64,000 bases of DNA, taken from NCBI RefSeq assembly GCF_034424315.1, contig NZ_CP139972.1, forward strand, positions 2,108,001-2,172,000, read 5' to 3'. Shown here in pieces: positions 9,539 to 18,684 of this stretch (positions are counted from its first letter, which is position 1; each line of letters opens with the position of its first letter). The notes below the pieces were generated by a model that saw only the letters and a program-made list of their open reading frames with translations, ran no database searches and was not told the DNA's origin. The stretch is from Chitinophaga sancti (GTDB taxonomy: Bacteria > Bacteroidota > Bacteroidia > Chitinophagales > Chitinophagaceae). A program made the translations under genes and the position numbers.

Positions 9539-10579
9539 ATGGAGTTCGGTATCAGCACATTTGGAGAAGTAACACCGGATCATGTACCAGGGAGGGCCCT
9601 CAATGCTCATACCCGGATGCAGGAATTATTGGAAGAAGCGAAACTATCCGACGAAATCGGATTGGATGTTTTTGCCGTTGGGGAACATCACCGGCCCGAT
9701 TTTATCATTTCTGCACCAGAGGTTGCCCTGGGAGCCATTGCTTCCGTAACTAAAAACATCCGGCTTTCCAGTTCCGTTACCGTATTGAGTTCTGCCGACC
9801 CGGTAAGGACCTTTCAAAACTTTGCCACCCTGGACCTAATATCCAATGGCAGGGCAGAAATTATGGCCGGCAGGGGCTCTTTTATTGAGTCATTTCCGCT
9901 GTTTGGCTATCATTTAAATGATTATGATGAGCTGTTCATTGAAAAACTGGATATGCTCACCCAGATTAATAACAATGAGGTGCTCAGCTGGCAGGGTAAA
10001 TACCGGGCACCCATCCGGGAAAGAGGCGTTTATCCCCGTCCTTACCAGGATAAACTGCCTATCTGGCTCGCTATCGGAGGCACTCCCGCATCCGCCGCCA
10101 GAGCCGGTAGAATGGGCCTGGGTATGACCGTAGCCGTATTAGGAGGCATGCCAAAGCAGTTCCTGAATATCGTGAAATTATTCCGTCAGTCTGGGGCGGA
10201 TGCAGGTCATAACCCGGATACGCTGCCCCTGGCCATCAATAGCCAGATGTATATAGCCGGCGACTCTGAAACTGCCGCCAATGAATTCTGGCCCACTTAC
10301 GAAAAACTTATGAACCGTGTGGGGGAAGAAAGGGGATGGTCACCTATTACCCGGGGCCAATATGAGTACTTGCGCTCTCCCGAAGGACCACTTTTTGTAG
10401 GTAGTGTACAGGAGGTGGTGGACAAAATCATCTATCAAAGTAAACTTTTCAATCATACCCGTTTCCTGGCTCAGATTATCAAAGGCGAGCTACCGCATGA
10501 CAAAATGCTGAATTCCATTGAGTTACTGGGTCGAAAAGTAGTTCCTGCTGTTCGCCAGCAATTACAGGCTAAACTGTAA
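9539..10579 (+). CDS. LLM-class (luciferase-like) flavin-dependent oxidoreductase
   Basis: A 346-residue TIM-barrel monooxygenase of the bacterial luciferase superfamily. Typical motifs are LDVFAVGEHHRPDF, SSSVTVLSSADPVRTFQNFATLD, GRAEIMAGRGSFIESFPLFG and LPIWLAIGG. The length is normal for the family. Such enzymes use reduced FMN and oxygen. The substrate cannot be read from sequence. The start MEFGISTFG is the usual N-terminus of the group and follows an AGGAG purine stretch. It probably forms its own transcription unit, with the PfkB gene having its own promoter downstream. Confidence 0.9.
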   Translation: MEFGISTFGEVTPDHVPGRALNAHTRMQELLEEAKLSDEIGLDVFAVGEHHRPDFIISAPEVALGAIASVTKNIRLSSSVTVLSSADPVRTFQNFATLDLISNGRAEIMAGRGSFIESFPLFGYHLNDYDELFIEKLDMLTQINNNEVLSWQGKYRAPIRERGVYPRPYQDKLPIWLAIGGTPASAARAGRMGLGMTVAVLGGMPKQFLNIVKLFRQSGADAGHNPDTLPLAINSQMYIAGDSETAANEFWPTYEKLMNRVGEERGWSPITRGQYEYLRSPEGPLFVGSVQEVVDKIIYQSKLFNHTRFLAQIIKGELPHDKMLNSIELLGRKVVPAVRQQLQAKL

Positions 10580-10607
10580 AAGAGGATACCAATCATCCTG
10601 AATATTC

Positions 10608-10638
10608 TTGGGAATAGACGGGGTAATATTTACCTTTG
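10608..10638 (+). promoter_or_regulatory. Bacteroidota-type promoter of the PfkB gene
   Basis: TTG at 10608-10610, a 20-nt spacer and TACCTTTG at 10631-10638 fit the Bacteroidota sigma factor consensus. The ATG at 10676 follows 37 bp later. Confidence 0.65.
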
Positions 10639-10675
10639 TTCCCTGTTAGGATCAACGCTATAAACCGGACTAAGC

Positions 10676-11575
10676 ATGTATGACATTTGTTGTATAGGAC
10701 ATATTACATTAGATAAAGTAGTAACTACCCGCTCGGTGGTACATATGCCTGGTGGAACATCATTTTATTTCTCCAGTGCCATCCGGAATATGGATGTAAA
10801 ATATTCAATGGTGACGGCACTCGCACAAAAAGAGATGTACATCGCCGAAGAACTGAGGGCTAATGGAACTGAAATTGTGGTACTGCCAAGTGCCAACACC
10901 CTTTACTTTGAGAACATTTACTCTGAAAATCAGGATCATAGAACTCAACGTGTAAGTCAGCTGGCAGATCCGTTCACACCGGAACAACTGTCTGATATCA
11001 ACGCCCGTTTCTTTCACCTTGGCCCACTGGTAGCGGATGATATCCCGGTATCTGTAATCAGGGAACTGGCAAAGAAAGGGAAAGTGTCCCTGGATGTGCA
11101 GGGGTACCTGCGCAAGGTCGAAAATGAGCAGGTCATTCATATTGACTGGCCAGCAAAAAAAGAAGCTTTACAATATGTGCATATCCTGAAAGCGAATGAG
11201 TCTGAGATGGAGGTGCTGACAGGCACGAGTGATGTACGTAAAGGGGCGATCACCCTGGCGTCATGGGGCGTAAAAGAAGTGATCATTACCCTGGGCAGTA
11301 GAGGATCTGTGGTGTATAAAGACCAGAACTGGTATGATATTCCGGCTTATATCCCCACAACTTCTGTAGTAGACGCTACAGGTTGTGGCGATACTTATAT
11401 GGCAGGCTATCTCTCCCAGCGTGCAAGGAATGCAAATCCACAGGACGCAGGAGAATTTGCAGCCGCGATGGCTACTTTAAAGATCGAAGGATCAGGGCCT
11501 TTTACCGGCAATGCGGAAGATGTGACGAAGTTCCTGGCAGCGAATCATAGTTATACATTTTCTTTGACCGCTTAA
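10676..11575 (+). CDS. PfkB-family sugar/nucleoside kinase
   Basis: A 299-residue ribokinase-like kinase. The N-terminal substrate strand is present (DICCIGHITLDKV, then MPGGTSFYFSSA). The C-terminal PfkB signature reads VVDATGCGDTYMAGYL, with the catalytic Asp in the GCGD motif. ILKANESEMEVLTG is the conserved nucleotide-side segment. GCGD instead of the more common GAGD is seen in some carbohydrate kinase branches. The acceptor sugar is not identifiable. A strong terminator follows the stop codon. Confidence 0.88.
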   Translation: MYDICCIGHITLDKVVTTRSVVHMPGGTSFYFSSAIRNMDVKYSMVTALAQKEMYIAEELRANGTEIVVLPSANTLYFENIYSENQDHRTQRVSQLADPFTPEQLSDINARFFHLGPLVADDIPVSVIRELAKKGKVSLDVQGYLRKVENEQVIHIDWPAKKEALQYVHILKANESEMEVLTGTSDVRKGAITLASWGVKEVIITLGSRGSVVYKDQNWYDIPAYIPTTSVVDATGCGDTYMAGYLSQRARNANPQDAGEFAAAMATLKIEGSGPFTGNAEDVTKFLAANHSYTFSLTA

Positions 11576-11597
11576 AATGCTTCTAAATAATTGATTT

Positions 11598-11639
11598 AAA
11601 GACCCGTTTGCCTAATTGGCAAGCGGGTCTTTCCTTTTT
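11598..11639 (+). terminator. Rho-independent terminator after the PfkB gene
   Basis: A 15-bp stem AAAGACCCGTTTGCC / GGCAAGCGGGTCTTT with one wobble, a 5-nt loop and a T-rich tail. Confidence 0.9.
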
Positions 11640-11773
11640 CAGGATAAAATCCCTGTTTATAGTGAGTTTATATATGGCGATATTATCTAAATTCGCCTTC
11701 AAAACCAGATTCATCTATTAATCTGGCACAATTTTACAGGTCTATATTCCAGATGAATTAAAAAACTACGACC

Positions 11774-12223
11774 ATGAAACAGATATTTCTCGCTTTAGCA
11801 ACATCAGCCGTCTTATTCGCTTGTCACAATTCAGCAGACCAGGCGGCGATCGAAGCAGCCAAAAAGGAGGCTGTAGATTCAGTAAATACCGCAAACGCTA
11901 TCAGGCAGCAGGTGCTCGACTCTGTGAAAGAAGCAAAGGCGGCGGCACATGAACACCATGCAGCAGTTGCAGCACAAAACAGCAGTGCAAATAGTGCTGC
12001 CAGCAGTTCAGGCGCTACGACGACGACTACCAAGAAGAAAGGCTGGAGTCATACTGCGAAAGGTGCAGTAGTAGGTGCAGGTGCTGGTGCCATCACGGGT
12101 GCGCTTATTAATAAGGATCACCTGAAAGGTGCAGCGATCGGTACTGTAATTGGTGCTGGTGTAGGTGCAGGTACAGGTGCGATCGTGGATCACGCTAAGA
12201 AAAAGAAAGCGGCTAATCAATAA
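11774..12223 (+). CDS. Glycine-zipper lipoprotein
   Basis: A 149-residue lipoprotein. The signal ends at the lipobox Cys in AVLFAC (about residue 17). The middle (20-75) is an Ala-, Glu- and Lys-rich charged helix. The end (80-140) is a glycine zipper built from GAVVGAGAGAITGAL and GTVIGAGVGAGTGAIV, of the YMGG/Rick_17kDa type. The last residues are lysine-rich. Such proteins insert into or brace the outer membrane. No specific role can be assigned. The gene is flanked by two terminators and is monocistronic. Confidence 0.85.
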   Translation: MKQIFLALATSAVLFACHNSADQAAIEAAKKEAVDSVNTANAIRQQVLDSVKEAKAAAHEHHAAVAAQNSSANSAASSSGATTTTTKKKGWSHTAKGAVVGAGAGAITGALINKDHLKGAAIGTVIGAGVGAGTGAIVDHAKKKKAANQ

Positions 12224-12242
12224 AACAGAAGCATACATTCAG

Positions 12243-12276
12243 ATCCCGGTTACAGTGATGTGACCGGGATTTTTTA
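12243..12276 (+). terminator. Terminator after the glycine-zipper lipoprotein
   Basis: A 12-bp stem ATCCCGGTTACA / TGTGACCGGGAT with a GTGA loop followed by TTTTTT. Confidence 0.9.
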
Positions 12277-12370
12277 TTGGCTATAAGAATCTATTCAGCG
12301 CCTGCTCACCCCATGTAACCCTGCATTTTTTATTAGCAGATATTGCTGAGCCGTCTTATCTTTATCTCCT

Positions 12371-14578
12371 ATGCAACTATCTTTTCGTACATCCCTGCTT
12401 TTTACGTTATTATTTCTTGGCTTTAAGGCCATTCCGACTGTAGGTCAGGACAAGAAAGCCATTGACGACCTGGTGAAAAGGATCATGCGATCACAGGCCA
12501 TGCATTTTCAAACCCGTTTCATCTCACAGGAAAAAGGGCATGATGTGTTTGAACTGGAATCGCAGGGCAATACCATTCTCCTGAAAGGTAGTAATGGCCT
12601 TAGTATAGCCAGTGCGCTTAACTATTATCTGAAAAATTATGCGCACTGCGATATCAGCTGGAATGGTACCAATATGGACCTGCCCAACCCGCTGCCAAAA
12701 GTACCCACGAAAGTGCATAAAAGAACACCTTATCAATATCGTTATTACCTGAACTATTGTACGTTCAATTACACCATGAGCTGGTGGAAATGGGATCGCT
12801 GGCAATGGGAGATTGATTGGATGGCGCTCAATGGCGTAAATATGCCACTGGCACTGACCGGTCAAAACTCAGTGTGGAGCCGCGTGTACAAGAAAATGGG
12901 ATTCACGGATAATGATCTGAATAGTTTCTTCAGTGGACCCTGTTTCTTTAACTGGTTCTGGATGGGAAACCTGGATGGATGGGGAGGACCGCTGCCACAG
13001 CAGTTCATGAAAGACCAGGAAGAATTGCAGAAGAAGATCCTGGAAAGAGAAAGATCATTGGGGATGAAACCTGTGCTACCTGCGTTTACTGGACATGTGC
13101 CACCGGCTTTCAGGCAAAAATTCCCGAATGCAAAAGTGAAGAAAACTAACTGGGATGCCGGCTTTGACGATGTATATATTCTAGAACCGGAAGATCCTTT
13201 GTTCTCAAAGATCGGAAAGGAATTTATTGAAGAAGAAACAAGCACTTTTGGTACTGACCACTTCTACTCTTCTGATACCTTTAATGAGAACTTACCTCCT
13301 ACCAACGATTCTTCCTATCTGCATAAGATCAGTAAAAAGATCTATCAGTCTATGATCGATGCAGACCCTGCGGCAATCTGGGTAATGCAGGGATGGATGT
13401 TCCATTATCAGAAAGATTTCTGGCATCCGGCGCAGATAAAGGCATTGCTTACTGCTGCTCCTGATGACAGGATGATTGTATTGGACTTGTTCAGCGACAA
13501 TTTCCCTGTGTGGAACAGAACGAATGCCTATTATGGTAAACAATGGATCTGGTGTATGCTGCAGAACTTTGGTGGCAATATCGGTATGTATGGCAGAATG
13601 GATCATGTAGCCCACGATCCCGCTAATGCCCTGCATGATTCTACTGCCGGTAACCTGGTAGGGATTGGTGTAACACCTGAAGCGATTGAACAGAATCCAG
13701 CCATGTATGCGCTGATGATGGATAATGTATGGAATGATCAGCCGACCGATCTCGATAGCTGGTTAAAATCGTATGCGTGGAGACGTTATGGCAGGCAAAA
13801 TACAGATGCGGAAGCGGCATGGGCCATCCTGCATAAAACGGTGTATAATGGCGGTTTAACGGAAGGTACGCCAGAAAGTATCCTCACCGGCCGTCCTACA
13901 TTTGATACTGTTGCACACCGAACCCTCACGCATCTGAACTATGCACCGGGAAATCTATTACCTGCATGGGATCACCTCATCACAGCGGCAGATGTGTTAA
14001 AAAGCAGTGATGGATTCAGGTATGATATTGTGGATGTAACAAGACAGGTGCTGGCAAACTATGCGGATTCCTTGCAGCAACAGGTAGCAAAAGCATATAA
14101 AGCGAAGGATAGTGTGGCATTTAAGAAATATAACGAAGCGTTTTTAATGATGCTGGACGATATGGATCGTTTGCTGGCAACGAGAAAGGATTTCCTCTTA
14201 GGAAGATGGCTGGCAGATGCAAAGAGCTGGGGAACAAACCAGCAGGAAAAAGCGCTGTATGAGATGAATGCGAGAGATCTGATTACTTTATGGGGAGATA
14301 AGAAAAGTCCGCTGCATGAGTATTCTTCCAGACAGTGGTCAGGCCTGATAAAGAACTTTTACAGGGCAAGATGGAAACAGTTTTTTGATTATGGCACACA
14401 GTGTTTAAGAACAGGACAGCAAATGGATCTGAAAACGTTTGAAGAGAAGATGGAGAATTGGGAATGGAACTGGGTAAATGCGAAAGAAGTTTATCCGGTT
14501 GTGACAAGTGGAGATGAGGTGGTTATTGCGAAAGAGGTGTATCATAAGTACAGAGAGTTACTTCGAAAAATATATTAG
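12371..14578 (+). CDS. Alpha-N-acetylglucosaminidase, GH89
   Basis: A 735-residue secreted enzyme homologous to human NAGLU. After a signal peptide (about 25 residues) comes the small NAGLU N-terminal domain (30-110). The TIM-barrel follows, with YRYYLNYCTFNYTMSWW, WMALNGVNMPLALTGQ, FFNWFWMGNLDGWGGPLP and LPAFTGHVPP. The helical C-terminal domain runs from about 460. The likely catalytic glutamates are Glu307 (FNENLPP) and Glu437 (GVTPEAIEQNP). The enzyme removes terminal alpha-GlcNAc, as in heparan sulfate or mucin-type glycans. A box TATCTTTA sits seven bases before the ATG. The length is normal and nothing is missing. Confidence 0.95.
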   Translation: MQLSFRTSLLFTLLFLGFKAIPTVGQDKKAIDDLVKRIMRSQAMHFQTRFISQEKGHDVFELESQGNTILLKGSNGLSIASALNYYLKNYAHCDISWNGTNMDLPNPLPKVPTKVHKRTPYQYRYYLNYCTFNYTMSWWKWDRWQWEIDWMALNGVNMPLALTGQNSVWSRVYKKMGFTDNDLNSFFSGPCFFNWFWMGNLDGWGGPLPQQFMKDQEELQKKILERERSLGMKPVLPAFTGHVPPAFRQKFPNAKVKKTNWDAGFDDVYILEPEDPLFSKIGKEFIEEETSTFGTDHFYSSDTFNENLPPTNDSSYLHKISKKIYQSMIDADPAAIWVMQGWMFHYQKDFWHPAQIKALLTAAPDDRMIVLDLFSDNFPVWNRTNAYYGKQWIWCMLQNFGGNIGMYGRMDHVAHDPANALHDSTAGNLVGIGVTPEAIEQNPAMYALMMDNVWNDQPTDLDSWLKSYAWRRYGRQNTDAEAAWAILHKTVYNGGLTEGTPESILTGRPTFDTVAHRTLTHLNYAPGNLLPAWDHLITAADVLKSSDGFRYDIVDVTRQVLANYADSLQQQVAKAYKAKDSVAFKKYNEAFLMMLDDMDRLLATRKDFLLGRWLADAKSWGTNQQEKALYEMNARDLITLWGDKKSPLHEYSSRQWSGLIKNFYRARWKQFFDYGTQCLRTGQQMDLKTFEEKMENWEWNWVNAKEVYPVVTSGDEVVIAKEVYHKYRELLRKIY

Positions 14579-14629
14579 CAAATAAAACATTCATGAAAGG
14601 TGGAATTCACCTACGGGGATGAAAACCAA

Positions 14630-14676
14630 TTCAAATAAAAAAGCTTTTGCCTTTGGCAAAAGCTTTTTTATTTGAA
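14630..14676. terminator. Bidirectional terminator, perfect 22-bp hairpin
   Basis: A perfect 22-bp inverted repeat with a TTT loop, whose arms run TTCAAATAAAAAAGCTTTTG and so on. Both strands end in T-runs. It lies between the convergent GH89 and small lipoprotein genes, so it can stop both transcripts. Confidence 0.92.
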
Positions 14677-14706
14677 CGTTGGCTTGCGGCCGGATTAAAG
14701 GAAAGC

Positions 14707-15282
14707 CTATAATTTTGCTGAGGCAAGCAGCGCTTTTATTTTTGCTAATTGCTCCGGTGTAGTATATTCTGCAAAGATCTTCAGATCGAAACAACCATAA
14801 TTTTTGAATACGGTAATTGTATTAGTACCCCTGGATGTTTTAGCAGAAGCGCCTTTCAGTGTTTCTGATCCAATTTTAAGGTCTGTATTTTCCTCCCCTT
14901 TAGCCTGAGGATCTGTCAATACAAAGCTAATAGCAGCACCTGCACCTTCTTCAGGCATTACATCACGAACGGTAAACAGTGCGCCCTTGTTGGCCTGTGC
15001 ATCTTCCAGGCTCAGGGTCTTTTGACGAACCATGTCCTCAGGTGCATTTTTGCTTAGCGGTACGTAATACTGAATTCTTCCAAGGGAGGTTTGCAGGAAC
15101 CATTCATTAGGCAGATTCAATGAAAAGCCGAGTTCTTTGTTTTCATACTTCCAGTTACCATCAAAGTGGCTGGATAGTTGGCCTGTTGAAATGGTGGTAG
15201 TTTTCGTACAGCTACTCCCACATCCTGTCGCTATCAGACAGGTGATCATAGCTGCCAATAACAGGAATTTTGCCTTTGGCAT
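14707..15282 (-). CDS. Small lipoprotein of unknown function (PsbP-like fold possible)
   Basis: A 191-residue protein. A lipoprotein signal ends in LIATGC (Cys21), followed by a Cys/Thr-rich stretch. The body starts WKYENKELGFSLNLPNEW, a pattern shared with PsbP/MOG1-like lipoproteins. It ends in a helix typical of that fold (TPEQLAKIKALLASAKL). No catalytic residues are recognised. It is 94 bp downstream of the GH92 gene on the same strand and could share its transcript. Confidence 0.75.
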   Translation of the reverse strand: MPKAKFLLLAAMITCLIATGCGSSCTKTTTISTGQLSSHFDGNWKYENKELGFSLNLPNEWFLQTSLGRIQYYVPLSKNAPEDMVRQKTLSLEDAQANKGALFTVRDVMPEEGAGAAISFVLTDPQAKGEENTDLKIGSETLKGASAKTSRGTNTITVFKNYGCFDLKIFAEYTTPEQLAKIKALLASAKL

Positions 15283-15376
15283 AGGGTGTCAATTTTGGTT
15301 TTTAGCACGGGAATATCCCCAATATTTTTTTACGTGGTTTCTTAGTTTTTCAAATAGGACTGGTGAAATTTTTATT

Positions 15377-18300
15377 TTATTGCACGGGTCTTTCCCCAAT
15401 ACATTGGCAATTAGTTATTTCAATAGGATCAGAAAAAATTTTTGCTTGTTCAATATAGCCTTTGAAAATACGGGTTCCGGGAAATTCTTCATTACGCCCC
15501 AATGTCCATTTATGCCCTACTGACAGATTAACTGGTTCATCCAGTTTTGTTTCGCCTTTCAAAACGCCATCTATATAAATCTTAAGTCTCTGTTTATCAC
15601 ATACTCCGGCAATATGATGCCAGTGGTCCAACCAATGTTCCGGCAAAGGTACGGTAATATCTCCCCTGCCCCAACCCCCTGCAAAAAAACTTAACATTTT
15701 ACCATCTACAATTTGCAGCACATGCGTATCTCCCTTGGAAAATACATCGACCAATCCAGGCACCTTTTCTGTAGGGTAAATCCAGGCCATCATTGTGAGT
15801 GTAGTACCCATTTCGTCGAGGCTGCGGGCATTCGGAATTTCGATATAAGTATTTGAATCAGAAAGGAATGGATGATTGCCCGGAGCTTTCATTTCTCCTG
15901 ATGAAATAATCTGCGCATCATTTTCAAAACCTGATACATCCTTCACTCCTCTGAGTGACAATAACAATGATTCCTGCGGATCTTTGTACACTTTAAAGCG
16001 ATCACTGATTTCAGAAATTTTAACATTATGCCAACCTATCAAGCCGGTTTTCACCTGGCAACTCACTACCTTTTTCTCGCCGGGTTCCAGGGTCAGTTTC
16101 GCGCTGTAAAAAGGTTTACCATCCAGATATGCAGGAATAGTAAAGGTTTTCTTAGTTCCCTGCTTATTCATAACAGCGAAGGTGATACGCTGAATGCTGT
16201 CTTTCTTAAGCAATGGCTGTAAGACAAGGTCCGAAATAACAGGGGATGCATTGATCAAAGGCGTTTTAAGCATTACCTTTCTTTCTGCCTGCTCATTCAG
16301 TTGCAGCACATTCTCCCCTGCCTTGTACAGGTAACATTGAACGGAATCCCTCAGTCTTGCGCCCTTGCCGATCAGGCAATTTTTGCTACCACAGAGCTGT
16401 CCGTTCAGCATAATATTTATCCGATAGACGCCGGCGTCGCCATTATTGATCAAGGTAAAGCCAATTGGGAAAGGCTGATCAGCAGTAGCAACAGTATCCA
16501 TAGTGATTTCGGTAAGCCTGATCACGGTACGATTTACATTTTCACGGCTGGGTACCGGCGCAATACCCGTTTCGAATTCCAGTGTGCCACCACGTCTGAT
16601 AAACTCATGCGCCACATTCAGACCCTGATAAACAACACCGTTTAAGCGTACCTGTTGTACATAAGGATTATGGGTATCATTGCTTTTTATCGTCAGGGTT
16701 TTTCCGTCTTTCAGGTGAATCCTCATTTCCTTAAAGGCTGGAATACCCAATGCATACAGCGGCTTACCCGGGGCTAGTGGGTATAACCCCATGGCACTGA
16801 ATAAGTACCAGCTTGAAGTAGCGCCCAGGTCATCATTGCCAGGTAGCCCTCCGGGGGTATTTGAAAAACGGTCCTGCATGATCTTCCTTACCCACAACTG
16901 CGTGAGATCGGGCCTGTTGGCTTCATTAAAAAGGTAAGGAACGTGAAAGACGGTTTCGTTGTCGAAAATAATATGCTTTCTTTCCAATGCCGTATCCAGG
17001 CGGAGCGCGAACAACTCATCCCCTCCCATCATATTAATGAGTTCACGTGGATGCTGTGGCACGAAGAAAGAATACACCCATTGGTCGCCTTCTTTATAAC
17101 CGGTATTGCCAGGATGCAGTTTAAATTCATTTCTATTGCGGGGTAGCAGGAACAGGGAAGGGATATGCAATAAGTGACGGAAGGCCAGGCTCCTGTCATC
17201 ATTCACCTTCTCATGCATTGCTTCTTTTGTAAACAGGTTCAAAGCCCAATCGTCATATGCATATTCAACGGTGCGGGTTACGGATTCGGGATATGTGAAA
17301 GGTATATAACCCAGTTCGTGATAAACCGGCATGTCTACCTGCAGGTAAGGTGTATCGTTGATGCTCTGCTGCATAGCTTTGTATACTTCCTCCTTGTCCA
17401 TCGGAATGCCTTTAAAATACGCATCGGTGATAATAGGAATGCTATGATTGCCCGTCATGCTCTCGGTAGGCAGATGACCGCTGGCATGGTATACATCCAG
17501 CATGGAACGGATCATGGCAGCCTGCAGATCAGGATAGAGGAGACTGAGCAAAGGGTGCAGGGTACGAAAAGTATCCCAGGGTGAGAATCCTCCATAATGA
17601 CCATTATTCAGCCATGGTAATAAGAGTGAATGATAAAGAGCAGTATAAAATATTGCCTTGCCTTTTTCGTTGTCATCATTGATCTCCACGACTGATAGCA
17701 GCTCATTCCATTGCTTGTAAGTAGCGGCTTTAAGGGCATCAAATGAAAGCGTATTATTTCCAATTGATGCTTCTATAATGGTGATACCTTTTTTGAAAAT
17801 GTATAAGGTACCCCCTTTTACGCTGCGCTGTTCTTCAGGAGTCGCACTAAAGTGCAATGATTCGCTGGCAAAGATCTGCGGCTTTACTTTTTCTGAAAAT
17901 GTAAACCGAAATATCCCCCCGTCCTGTGAGGCTGTTGTTTCTACGGTAGTCTGGTTGTCTTTAAAATGAACTTTATAATATCCCGGTACCGCCGTTTCAT
18001 CTTTGTGAGAAAATTGCCGGCTGTAATGATCGGGATCGAAAGATTGATGGTCACTGACAGGCATCACGAATACATTGCCTGCTGCACCACCGGGGAAACC
18101 GCTATGATGGTCCTTACAGGTGAAATAGCAGATTGTACTGTCCTGGTAGTCATAGCCTCTGGCACCCGTTCTCCTTGTTTCCGGTGTCAACTGATAATAA
18201 CCGTGAGGAGCTACAGCACCGGGATAGCAACCGCCTTCGCTGCCCCATTTGGTCAGCACCGCACTTTTGGTAGTGCCGACAAAGGGATTGACATATGCAA

Positions 18301-18382
18301 CCGGAGATTTTTCCTGGGCGCCAGCTGCGCTGGAGAATAAGACCAGGAGCAGGATTTGGCGGATGTTGGCTGTTAGCTTCAC
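15377..18382 (-). CDS. GH92 alpha-mannosidase with C-terminal CARDB-like and LamG domains
   Basis: A secreted exo-alpha-mannosidase-like enzyme of about 1001 residues. The GH92 core shows YVNPFVGT, GCYPGAVAPHG, DHHSGFPGGAAGN, SPWDTFRTLHP, GHLPTESM, VEYAYDDWAL and PGNDDLGATSSWY, covering roughly residues 25-610. Two extra modules follow: a CARDB-like Ig domain (about 630-800) and a LamG/concanavalin-like domain (about 815-995, with MMAWIYP and HHIAGVC). GH92 enzymes are calcium-dependent and trim alpha-mannans or N-glycans. The GTG at 18382 gives a clean signal peptide (KLTANIRQILLLVLFSSAAGAQ). An in-frame ATG at 18493 would add 37 residues that spoil it. The typical core is about 750 residues, so the tail is unusual. 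Confidence 0.88.
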   Translation of the reverse strand: MKLTANIRQILLLVLFSSAAGAQEKSPVAYVNPFVGTTKSAVLTKWGSEGGCYPGAVAPHGYYQLTPETRRTGARGYDYQDSTICYFTCKDHHSGFPGGAAGNVFVMPVSDHQSFDPDHYSRQFSHKDETAVPGYYKVHFKDNQTTVETTASQDGGIFRFTFSEKVKPQIFASESLHFSATPEEQRSVKGGTLYIFKKGITIIEASIGNNTLSFDALKAATYKQWNELLSVVEINDDNEKGKAIFYTALYHSLLLPWLNNGHYGGFSPWDTFRTLHPLLSLLYPDLQAAMIRSMLDVYHASGHLPTESMTGNHSIPIITDAYFKGIPMDKEEVYKAMQQSINDTPYLQVDMPVYHELGYIPFTYPESVTRTVEYAYDDWALNLFTKEAMHEKVNDDRSLAFRHLLHIPSLFLLPRNRNEFKLHPGNTGYKEGDQWVYSFFVPQHPRELINMMGGDELFALRLDTALERKHIIFDNETVFHVPYLFNEANRPDLTQLWVRKIMQDRFSNTPGGLPGNDDLGATSSWYLFSAMGLYPLAPGKPLYALGIPAFKEMRIHLKDGKTLTIKSNDTHNPYVQQVRLNGVVYQGLNVAHEFIRRGGTLEFETGIAPVPSRENVNRTVIRLTEITMDTVATADQPFPIGFTLINNGDAGVYRINIMLNGQLCGSKNCLIGKGARLRDSVQCYLYKAGENVLQLNEQAERKVMLKTPLINASPVISDLVLQPLLKKDSIQRITFAVMNKQGTKKTFTIPAYLDGKPFYSAKLTLEPGEKKVVSCQVKTGLIGWHNVKISEISDRFKVYKDPQESLLLSLRGVKDVSGFENDAQIISSGEMKAPGNHPFLSDSNTYIEIPNARSLDEMGTTLTMMAWIYPTEKVPGLVDVFSKGDTHVLQIVDGKMLSFFAGGWGRGDITVPLPEHWLDHWHHIAGVCDKQRLKIYIDGVLKGETKLDEPVNLSVGHKWTLGRNEEFPGTRIFKGYIEQAKIFSDPIEITNCQCIGERPVQ

Positions 18383-18684
18383 TATGACGTTGTGGTTTAG
18401 GCTAAAATTATAAAAATTCTCCAACAGTGTGTGCAAAAAAGGACACATCTCAATGGTTCGACCCATAAAAGTAGGCTCATCGGGGGAAAGCATGCGCGGA
18501 ATCGAGGATACTTATGCGGAAACAATATAGGAGCTGCTGTTGGCATAAGCTGGTTCCTCATTAAAATAACACTTTCTCTGGGAGACCGGTTAATACTGGC
18601 ACCTTATACCGATCTCTAAAAATGAAAATGACGTATGACTTTTCGTTTATGCTGTAGTGATATACACCTTATAAAAACAGGAAA

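Noticed and set aside
9415..9753. Plus-strand frame of 112 codons before the luciferase-like gene
   Set aside because: Overlaps the start of a well-supported enzyme in another frame and has no recognisable features.
14630..14676. Mobile-element end
   Set aside because: The perfect hairpin with T-runs on both strands between convergent genes is explained by a bidirectional terminator.
11774..18382. A polysaccharide utilisation locus around GH89 and GH92
   Set aside because: No SusC/SusD pair, no linked regulator, and the genes are on different strands with terminators between them.
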